Of a stretch of 21,953 nucleotides of DNA, positions 16,274 to 21,953 are shown piece by piece. The notes under the pieces were generated by a model. It was not told where the DNA came from. It ran no database searches and saw only the letters and a list, made by a program, of their open reading frames with translations. The DNA comes from Caryophanales bacterium UBA2298. GTDB taxonomy: Bacteria > Bacillota_I > Bacilli_A > Izemoplasmatales > Hujiaoplasmataceae. Made by a program: the position numbers and the translations under genes. Numbering within the stretch: the first letter of the stretch is position 1; each line of letters begins with the position of its first letter. The stretch is from contig DDWA01000013.1 of NCBI GenBank assembly GCA_002345425.1, positions 13,907-35,859 of the forward strand, read 5' to 3'.

Positions 16274-16310
16274 ATTTGACTCCTATATACAATAGATTTA
16301 AACCGAACTT

Positions 16311-16338
16311 ATTATATCAAATCAGTTAGAAATTACAA
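16311..16338 (-). promoter_or_regulatory. Promoter of the Na/Pi cotransporter gene
   Basis: TTGTAA (16333-16338), 16-base spacer, TATAAT (16311-16316), with TGA before it giving extended -10 TGATATAAT on the minus strand. Confidence 0.65.
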
Positions 16339-16352
16339 GCAAAAATTTAACA

Positions 16353-17309
16353 TTATTTTAAGCTATCTTTATACGTTTTCACTAATTCATCTGCATCTTT
16401 TAGTAAATCGTCTGTTTTATCCCAAGTTCCGAGATTTGCACCACAAGCTAAAGCGTGCCCTCCACCATCATATTTATTCGCTAACTCATTGATTGCTGGG
16501 CCTTTTGATCTTAACCTTGCTCGAACAATATTATTTTCATATTCAGCAAATAGAATCCAAACAGGACAATCTTCTAATGTTGAAAGTTCGTTAACCAAAG
16601 ATGTTGCTTCTTCTAAAGAAACATCAAATTTTTCGATTATGCCTGGAGACATTTTAATATAAGCTACACCATTATCAGTTTTTTGGAAATTTAGAAGAAC
16701 ATATCCCTGCAATTTCATTAAGTTTTCAGATTTAACTGAAAGTCTAGATAAAATGTCAACAAAATCTAAACCATAGTTTAATAGGTGTGCTACAGCTATA
16801 AATGTATCACCGGTGACAGATCTAAATCTAAATCTTCCGGTGTCAGTAACGATTCCTGTGTATAATGCTGTTGCTGCTTCCATATTCATTTTAAGTTCTT
16901 CTTGGAACTGCAAGTAAAACTCTAAGATGATTTGTGCTGTTGCTGGTCTTGTTGTATCAACATAGATTATATTTCCATAATCTGCTACAGGGATATGATG
17001 ATCTATTTTAATTACAAATTGGGCTAATTTAAATCTTTGATCAGATACTCTTGTTTCTGAAGCGGTATCAACAACTATTGATAAAGCATTTTTAAATAAT
17101 GCGTCGTCTATATCATCGGGTGTTCCGACAAAACCTACATAATCTGCTTTTTCTCCCACTACATATACTTCTTTTTCAGGAAAACTTTCCTTAATTATGT
17201 TTTTTAATCCGAAGCCAGCCCCATAGCAATCGCCATCTGGTCTAATGTGCATGTGGATAATGATGCGATTAAATTCCTTGATTTTTTCTAATATTTGTTG
17301 TTGAATCAT
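16353..17309 (-). CDS. DHH-family phosphoesterase (NrnA-like), second of a tandem pair
   Basis: 318 residues from the ATG at 17309-17307. A longer reading from 17369 is possible, but AAGGAG lies 9-10 bases before the inner ATG and that ATG overlaps the upstream TGA as ATGA. Motifs: HIRPDGD (His21, Asp25, Asp27), Asp81 in VVDTAS, DHH at 103-105, and the DHHA1 glycine loop GGGH at 282-285. These are the two-metal phosphoesterase residues of NrnA-type nanoRNase/pAp phosphatases, which finish RNA decay and in some Firmicutes cleave pApA from c-di-AMP. All catalytic residues are present. The substrate within that set is not decidable from sequence. Cytosolic, co-translated with the first DHH gene. 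Confidence 0.9.
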   Translation of the reverse strand: MIQQQILEKIKEFNRIIIHMHIRPDGDCYGAGFGLKNIIKESFPEKEVYVVGEKADYVGFVGTPDDIDDALFKNALSIVVDTASETRVSDQRFKLAQFVIKIDHHIPVADYGNIIYVDTTRPATAQIILEFYLQFQEELKMNMEAATALYTGIVTDTGRFRFRSVTGDTFIAVAHLLNYGLDFVDILSRLSVKSENLMKLQGYVLLNFQKTDNGVAYIKMSPGIIEKFDVSLEEATSLVNELSTLEDCPVWILFAEYENNIVRARLRSKGPAINELANKYDGGGHALACGANLGTWDKTDDLLKDADELVKTYKDSLK

Positions 17310-18250
17310 TTTCGTTTCTCCTTTATAAGTTTGTTTAAATCTTTGATAATATTGTCTGTTTCTTCCCAAGTATCTACGCTACAGCCACAAGCATTAATAT
17401 GGCCACCCCCACCATATTTTTGTGCAACTTTCAAAACTGGATAAATCCTTGATCTAAGTTCACAAATAATTTGTTTAACTGATTTATCATATGTAAAGTT
17501 TGCCCAAATAGGAACTTCTTTAATTCCAGACATTTGGCTAATTAATCCTCTACTTACATAATTTGCGTCTAAATCATATTTTTCGAGAAATTCTTGATTA
17601 TTTTTTCTGTAAGCTACATTCTTTTTTGTAAGTTCTATTGTGTTGAAAAAGATATTTTTAATTTTCTTATTATCTAGAGACTCAAGATATATCAAGTCAT
17701 TAATTTCTTGAATATTTATGCCTTTTTCTAATAATTTAGATGCTGTGAATAGAGTTTTTGAAGTAGTTGAGTTAAACATAAATCTGCCTGTGTCACCTAT
17801 TATACCCATATATAGAGCTCTAGCACTTTCTTTAGTAATATCTACTCCTAGCTTCATAAGAAAGTTGGCAATAAGTTCAGAGGTTGAAGAACTTTCTATA
17901 TCACGGATATAATAATCATATTCTACATCAGCGAAATTACGGTGATGATCAAAGAAAACCAATTTGTCATGATGAATATAATCTTCTTCATTGAGCATTT
18001 GTTTTGAAACTGTGTCCAATACAATGACCAAAGATTTCTTTTTAATAGATATATCAACTTCATCTAGCTCTTGAAAATAATTTAGATTGTTTGTATCGCC
18101 AATAGCGTAGATATTTTTATCTGGATACCTTTCTTTTAATGCGTAATAAAGTCCGAATTGCGAGCCATAAGCATCTAGATCAGGATTTTTATGTCTAGCA
18201 ATAACTATCGAGTCGTGAATCTGTATTAAACTATAGATTTCCCTTTCCAT
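17306..18250 (-). CDS. DHH-family phosphoesterase (NrnA-like), first of a tandem pair
   Basis: 314 residues from the ATG at 18250-18248, preferred over an upstream ATG at 18292 because AGGAGGG sits 6 bases before it. It ends in TGA overlapping the next start. Motifs: HKNPDLD (His20, Asp24, Asp26), Asp79 in VLDTVS, DHH at 101-103, GGGGH at 280-284. It is clearly homologous to the downstream gene along its whole length but strongly diverged, so an old duplication is likely, with substrates split between nanoRNA/short oligonucleotides and pAp or pApA. It is the first gene of the likely unit DHH-DHH-cotransporter-rpoE. Confidence 0.9.
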   Translation of the reverse strand: MEREIYSLIQIHDSIVIARHKNPDLDAYGSQFGLYYALKERYPDKNIYAIGDTNNLNYFQELDEVDISIKKKSLVIVLDTVSKQMLNEEDYIHHDKLVFFDHHRNFADVEYDYYIRDIESSSTSELIANFLMKLGVDITKESARALYMGIIGDTGRFMFNSTTSKTLFTASKLLEKGINIQEINDLIYLESLDNKKIKNIFFNTIELTKKNVAYRKNNQEFLEKYDLDANYVSRGLISQMSGIKEVPIWANFTYDKSVKQIICELRSRIYPVLKVAQKYGGGGHINACGCSVDTWEETDNIIKDLNKLIKEKRK

Positions 18251-18277
18251 AATTCCCTCCTGTTTTTTCGTTTTAAC

Positions 18278-18293
18278 ATTATATATTATCACA
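18278..18293 (-). promoter_or_regulatory. Candidate promoter region of the DHH pair
   Basis: Two overlapping candidates on the minus strand: TATAAT at 18278-18283, and TGTGATAAT (extended -10 form with GATAAT) at 18285-18293. Neither has a good -35. Confidence 0.35.
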
Positions 18294-18370
18294 CTTGTTT
18301 ATTTATATCTATCGATATGGATTATTCAGTTTGTTTAAAGTGATTATTTCTTTTTATCTCGCAATTATTA

Positions 18371-18379
18371 TGATATAAT
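18371..18379 (+). promoter_or_regulatory. Extended -10 promoter of the first nuclease gene
   Basis: TGATATAAT, a perfect extended -10, about 40 bases before the ATG. It lies within an AT-only inverted repeat with 8-base arms, ATTATTAT (18364-18371) and ATAATAAT (18375-18382), around GAT. Confidence 0.6.
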
Positions 18380-18418
18380 AATCTAGTAAATTAGATTGAT
18401 GAAAGGTATTAAATATAG

Positions 18419-19474
18419 ATGTATAAACTTAAAAAATTTATGATATTTACTCTCTTAATGATGATATTAGGAGTAACAACGGGTTGTGTTGTCAATTCAA
18501 CAACCACAACCACACAAACAGCTAGTTATTCTAGCGACAATACTATCTTAACAACTACTGACATAACTACTTTTTTAACTGAAACCACTACTACTAATGG
18601 ATATATTGGAATTGAAGTTACAGAAGTTACTAAGACAGAGTATGAAAATAAAGAAAACTTTGATCCTAGTTCTATTACCGTTATCATTAAAAGAGCGAGT
18701 GGTTCATTTTTCATATTGAACGAAAGCATGTATACTGTCACTGGTTTTGATTCTTCAGTTGCTGGTGAAATTGAATTAACCGTTACATATGGTGAATTCA
18801 CAGATACTTTTGCAGTAACTATCTTAGAATTTACTGGAATCTATACTGAATACTATAATAGTGTTCAAGGATTAAATGGAAACGAATTATTTTTAGAATT
18901 GAGAGTAATAGTCAATGACGGATTTACTGGAGTTTCTTATGGTGATGCAAGGTATATTTTAGATGAAACTGATACAGATCCTAGTAACCAAAATAATGTT
19001 ATATTAATTTACTCATCTTATTCAGTTAGTGGCGAATGGGACGGAGGAATTACTTGGAACAGAGAACATGTTTGGCCACAATCTTTATTGGGAATATCTG
19101 TTGAAAATCCGGATATTAGTGTAGGTTCAGATTTACATAACCTAAAGCCAGCTAATCCTAGTTTTAACAGTTCAAGAGGCAATAAGTATTTCGATTATAT
19201 TACTACATCTGTTGCTTATGAACCGCGAGATGAAGTTAAAGGTGATGTCGCAAGAATATTACTTTATATGTGGACAATGTATGACTATTTAGAGTTAGTA
19301 GATTCAACGCCATCAACCTATCAAATGGCTTTATTGACTGTATTATTAGAGTGGCACGAATTAGATCCAGTTGATGATTTTGAAAGAAACCGTAATGAAA
19401 TTATTTATTCATATCAACATAACCGTAATCCATATATTGATTATCCAGAATTCGTGGATATGATCTGGGGTTAA
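18419..19474 (+). CDS. Secreted EndA-type (endonuclease I family) nuclease lipoprotein 1
   Basis: 351 residues. A hydrophobic signal at 8-21 ends in TTGC, with Cys23 the likely lipidation site; the lipobox is imperfect. A Thr-rich linker (about 24-60) leads to a Big_3-type bacterial Ig domain (about 61-136) and then the endonuclease I fold (about 138-351). Catalytic landmarks of this His-Me-finger family: WNREHVWPQS with His217 as general base, DLHNLKPANP (238-247) and the Asn/Arg stretch through Asn255. It should cut extracellular DNA (and possibly RNA) non-specifically while anchored to the outer membrane face. AAAGG is 12 bases before the ATG, a long spacing, but the next Met has no ribosome site. 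It is a paralogue of the gene at 20842. Confidence 0.92.
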   Translation: MYKLKKFMIFTLLMMILGVTTGCVVNSTTTTTQTASYSSDNTILTTTDITTFLTETTTTNGYIGIEVTEVTKTEYENKENFDPSSITVIIKRASGSFFILNESMYTVTGFDSSVAGEIELTVTYGEFTDTFAVTILEFTGIYTEYYNSVQGLNGNELFLELRVIVNDGFTGVSYGDARYILDETDTDPSNQNNVILIYSSYSVSGEWDGGITWNREHVWPQSLLGISVENPDISVGSDLHNLKPANPSFNSSRGNKYFDYITTSVAYEPRDEVKGDVARILLYMWTMYDYLELVDSTPSTYQMALLTVLLEWHELDPVDDFERNRNEIIYSYQHNRNPYIDYPEFVDMIWG

Positions 19475-19477
19475 AAA

Positions 19478-19511
19478 AATAAGGAAGTCAAATTTTAATG
19501 GCTTCCTTATT
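19478..19511. terminator. Bidirectional terminator between nuclease 1 and the middle lipoprotein
   Basis: AATAAGGAAG (19478-19487) pairs with CTTCCTTATT (19502-19511); three more pairs, including one G-T, extend the stem. The minus strand has a run of seven T, the plus strand a weaker T-rich tail. It lies between convergent genes ending at 19474 and 19524. Confidence 0.85.
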
Positions 19512-19523
19512 TATTTGTTAAAA

Positions 19524-20693
19524 TTAATCAATTACTTCTTCAGTGTAAGTTGTCCAAGTAAAATTATTGATACTAAAAGCCCCTCTATCCCCAGGAGAAG
19601 TTGACACTAATCTAATGACCACATTTCCGGAAATGTTTATATTGTTTACTGTAAATATTTGCCAAGCATCACTAACTGTGTCTACATTAAAGGTCCCGTA
19701 TGAAATATCGTTAATAAACAACTCGGCACTTCTAACATTTGTATTGGTAAACGCCCTGACCAAATCAACACTAAAACTTGAGATTCCTCCATAAACAGTA
19801 ACTTCAATATAACTACCGTCTGCAGCGTTTCCAAAAGTAAAATAAGCTAAATTACCTCTACCAAACAAATTCCAAACAAATCCATTGTCATCTGTATTTG
19901 AAAAGGCGGTTGCATAAGCGGTGACAGTGGTGTTAACCCAACTAAAATTTTCTACATATGTTATACCTGTTGGCAAAGCAAGCAAATTAATGTTGATAAT
20001 TACTTCTTCAGCAGCATCACCATAAACCACTTCAAAGCTAATAGTCCCTGTAATATCTTCTTCTGGTCTTATAATGTCGAATTCGTTATTTGAGTAAGTC
20101 AGATAAGTTGATAATTCTGTAGATATACTTATATTTTGATAAGTAGCATATGTTAATGCTGGTAAAACAAAACTATCTTCAATGACATAATTTGGTTGAA
20201 TTAGAGCTAAATCTTCATCTAGATAAGTTCTAGCAGGAACTGCTAGAATTGTAATTTCAAACACTCTTTGAATTTCTCTTTCACTATATTGAAATGTTCC
20301 GGTCACAGTAACAGATTGATCACCTTGTACGTAAGTTGGGCGAGTTTTTAAAGTTACCGGATAGACAAAACTTGAATTTTCAATTACTACCGAACTAGAA
20401 ATCTCTATGTAAGTAGAATCGGTTGTTGACCAAGATACGGTTATGTCATCAAGTTCAGCTAACAAATAAAAATCATCGCTTACTTCCGAATTTATGACTA
20501 AATTATTGACTATAAACTGAAAATAATCTGTTGTCAAACTAGTAGTTTCGCTTGATTCTGTTTGCGTTGTTGTTTGTTCAGTGCTAATTGAGGTGTTTAA
20601 AGTAGTTTCGGTTGTTGAACTTGTTTTTACTGTACATCCCACAATAAATAAAAATACAAACAAAAATGATAAAAATATGATGCTTTTCTTCAT
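19524..20693 (-). CDS. Lipoprotein with two Ig-like domains and a C-terminal jelly-roll-like domain
   Basis: 389 residues. Signal peptide with lipobox IVGC (Cys20), then a Thr/Ser linker to about 55. Residues about 58-152 and 155-240 look like two atrophied bacterial Ig domains (pattern VSWSTTDSTYIEI ... VTLKTRP ... FEITIL). Residues about 245-385 are all-beta: NGFVWNLFGRGNLAYFTFG, then GSYIEVTVYGGISSFSVDL, ending INNFTWTTY. As remembered, this last domain recurs in multidomain extracellular proteins that also carry endonuclease I domains, so a substrate- or surface-binding role beside the nucleases is plausible. No catalytic motif is visible. AGGAG precedes the ATG. It is transcribed against both nuclease genes, converging on the first and diverging from the second. 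Confidence 0.8.
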   Translation of the reverse strand: MKKSIIFLSFLFVFLFIVGCTVKTSSTTETTLNTSISTEQTTTQTESSETTSLTTDYFQFIVNNLVINSEVSDDFYLLAELDDITVSWSTTDSTYIEISSSVVIENSSFVYPVTLKTRPTYVQGDQSVTVTGTFQYSEREIQRVFEITILAVPARTYLDEDLALIQPNYVIEDSFVLPALTYATYQNISISTELSTYLTYSNNEFDIIRPEEDITGTISFEVVYGDAAEEVIININLLALPTGITYVENFSWVNTTVTAYATAFSNTDDNGFVWNLFGRGNLAYFTFGNAADGSYIEVTVYGGISSFSVDLVRAFTNTNVRSAELFINDISYGTFNVDTVSDAWQIFTVNNINISGNVVIRLVSTSPGDRGAFSINNFTWTTYTEEVID

Positions 20694-20725
20694 AAATTTG
20701 CTCCTAACTTATAATATACTAATTA

Positions 20726-20734
20726 ATTATACCA
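20726..20734 (-). promoter_or_regulatory. Extended -10 promoter of the middle lipoprotein gene
   Basis: TGGTATAAT on the minus strand, a perfect TGNTATAAT, 33 bases upstream of the ATG. It shares the 148-base divergent region with the promoter of nuclease 2. Confidence 0.6.
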
Positions 20735-20794
20735 TAACTTAAGCAATAAAAAATGTATTCTTGGTATTAATTCTGAAGCATTTATATTAGATTA

Positions 20795-20803
20795 TGATAT
20801 AAT
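20795..20803 (+). promoter_or_regulatory. Extended -10 promoter of the second nuclease gene
   Basis: TGATATAAT, followed directly by a second overlapping TATAAT at 20803-20808. The leader to the ATG is about 30-35 bases and includes CAGGAGA as ribosome site. Confidence 0.6.
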
Positions 20804-20841
20804 ATAATGACTTAAAAAGATTAGGAATCAGGAGAACAAAT

Positions 20842-21933
20842 ATGAGATTAAATAAAAAAATACTAAGTTTTATATTATTTGCATTGTTGCTAATTGGTTT
20901 GGCAGCTTGTCAAACTAATACTCAACCTACAACAATCACAAATTCATCAGTAACAACAAATCAAATTTCTACATTGCAAACTACTGAATCAACAGATTTT
21001 ACAAATACCACTGAATCAGTTATTGTTTATACCGGTTTAGAACTCCTCAGTAATACCAAAAAGTTTTACCGTTTAAATGAAGAATTTGATTTATCTACTT
21101 TAGAAATTGTTGTTCACTTAAGTGATGAAACTACAATGGCTGTAAATAATGAAGGAGTAAGCATTAGAAATTTCAATTCTAGTAGTTCTGGCAAAAGAAC
21201 GCTATTTATTATTTTTGATAAGTTCCTTATTGAAACGGATATCTATATTTTAGAAGATTATGCTTTTGAAATTTCTATGGAATACTATCAAGAAGCAATC
21301 AATTTAAGAGGAGATACTTTGAAAGTAACTCTAAACAATATCCTTAATGATGGTTTTATTAATTTGTTATATGGAGATGCTAGATATATTTTACCTGAAT
21401 CCGATAGAGACCCTAATAATTTCGATAATATTATGTTAGTATATTTAGGGATTTCTGTAATCAGTACTTGGGATAGTGGTTTAACTTGGAACAGAGAACA
21501 TGTTTGGCCACAATCAAGATTAGGTGTATACGTTGGGTATGGTGATTTGGATTTTCCAAGTAAAGCAACTGATTTACATAATCTAAAACCTGCTGACCCG
21601 GATGAAAACGCAGTTAGAAGCAATGATTATTTTGATAATTTTAAGAGCAATGACACTTATGAGCCTCGTGATGAAGTTAAGGGCGATATAGCAAGGATTA
21701 TCTTTTATATGGCAACAATGTATTTTGATTTAACTTTAAATGATGATGCTACTACAAATTCTTCATATAAAACAATGGGTAATTTATCAGTTCTTCTTGA
21801 ATGGAATGAAATAGATCCGGTGGATGATTTTGAGAGAAATAGAAATGAAGTAATTTACTCATATCAAAAAAATCGTAATCCTTTTATTGACTATCCTGAA
21901 TTTGCAAATTTAATTTGGGGAGATTTAACTTAA
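20842..21933 (+). CDS. Secreted EndA-type (endonuclease I family) nuclease lipoprotein 2
   Basis: 363 residues. Signal peptide with a good lipobox LAAC (Cys23), a Thr/Ser/Asn linker to about 58, a Big_3-type Ig domain (about 60-137) and an endonuclease I domain (about 140-363). The key stretch WNREHVWPQS places catalytic His at 220; DLHNLKPADP is at 244-253. It matches nuclease 1 along its full length, including identical runs NREHVWPQS, YEPRDEVKGD and DPVDDFERNRNE, but differs in the Ig domain and in a longer loop (VGYGDLDFPSKA) before DLHNLKP. It acts on extracellular nucleic acid at the cell surface. AGGAGA is 7-8 bases upstream of the ATG. No terminator is visible in the 20 bases left before the window ends. 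Confidence 0.93.
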   Translation: MRLNKKILSFILFALLLIGLAACQTNTQPTTITNSSVTTNQISTLQTTESTDFTNTTESVIVYTGLELLSNTKKFYRLNEEFDLSTLEIVVHLSDETTMAVNNEGVSIRNFNSSSSGKRTLFIIFDKFLIETDIYILEDYAFEISMEYYQEAINLRGDTLKVTLNNILNDGFINLLYGDARYILPESDRDPNNFDNIMLVYLGISVISTWDSGLTWNREHVWPQSRLGVYVGYGDLDFPSKATDLHNLKPADPDENAVRSNDYFDNFKSNDTYEPRDEVKGDIARIIFYMATMYFDLTLNDDATTNSSYKTMGNLSVLLEWNEIDPVDDFERNRNEVIYSYQKNRNPFIDYPEFANLIWGDLT

Positions 21934-21953
21934 ATAAAATTTTAACAAAATAA

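Noticed and set aside
17310..17369. A 20-residue N-terminal extension of the second DHH protein.
   Set aside because: The ATG at 17309 has a proper AAGGAG and an ATGA overlap with the upstream stop; the extension is just the other gene read in another frame.
18251..18292. A 14-residue N-terminal extension of the first DHH protein.
   Set aside because: AGGAGGG lies right before the inner ATG at 18250, and the extension overlaps the likely promoter.
18361..20808. A 14-base identity (ATTATGATATAATA) upstream of both nuclease genes as a shared operator.
   Set aside because: It is centred on the extended -10 box, and TGATATAAT also precedes the M32 and cotransporter genes. It is better explained as promoter consensus, though the longer inverted repeat at 18364-18382 is noted.
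1..21953. CRISPR arrays, tRNA or rRNA genes, insertion sequences, integrases or prophage genes.
   Set aside because: No direct-repeat arrays, no GC-rich cloverleaf-like segments and no transposase or integrase motifs were found on either strand.

Overview
The window is AT-rich DNA (roughly 30% GC by eye) with dense, short-spaced genes, AGGAGG-type ribosome binding sites and many Thr/Ser-linkered lipoproteins. Tryptophan is written TGG, no TGA interrupts any gene, and one gene ends in TGA inside an ATGA overlap with the next start, so the standard bacterial code is used. Low GC, RNA polymerase delta, class II aldolase, nanoRNase-type DHH proteins and secreted EndA-type nucleases fit a Mollicutes-related Bacillota with code 11, such as Acholeplasmatales or Izemoplasmatales. 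That placement is an inference.

Layout. 1-4601 (-): the first 1,533 residues of a giant surface lipoprotein that runs off the left edge. It has a Thr-rich stalk, one InlB-type repeat, then diverged tandem modules of about 585 residues. 4871-6374 (-): a coupled pair of unknown genes, one membrane-anchored and TPR-like. 6446-8820 (-): class II fructose-bisphosphate aldolase downstream of a YfcC/DcuC-type carrier with a GTG start. 9047-9391 (+): a small DUF4234-like membrane protein. 9457-13746 (-): a likely three-gene peptidase unit (M32 carboxypeptidase, TldD, PmbA/TldE). 13842-18250 (-): two tandem DHH phosphoesterases, a Na/Pi cotransporter with PhoU-like tail, and rpoE, with a terminator on the rpoE stop codon. 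18419-21933: two paralogous secreted EndA-type nuclease lipoproteins (+) flanking an oppositely oriented lipoprotein (-) with Ig-like and jelly-roll-like domains.

Working together: the right end looks like a surface DNA-digestion island. Nuclease lipoproteins would cut extracellular DNA outside the cell, and the middle lipoprotein may bind substrate or cell wall. The DHH pair probably finishes short oligonucleotides, pAp or pApA in the cytosol. The M32/TldD/TldE unit processes peptides, and the carrier and cotransporter handle organic acids and phosphate. The giant lipoprotein is the most unusual object here and is probably a surface stalk or adhesin. No tRNA, rRNA, CRISPR, transposase or integrase was seen. 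No gene-free stretch exceeds 300 bases; the longest are 4602-4870 and 8821-9046.
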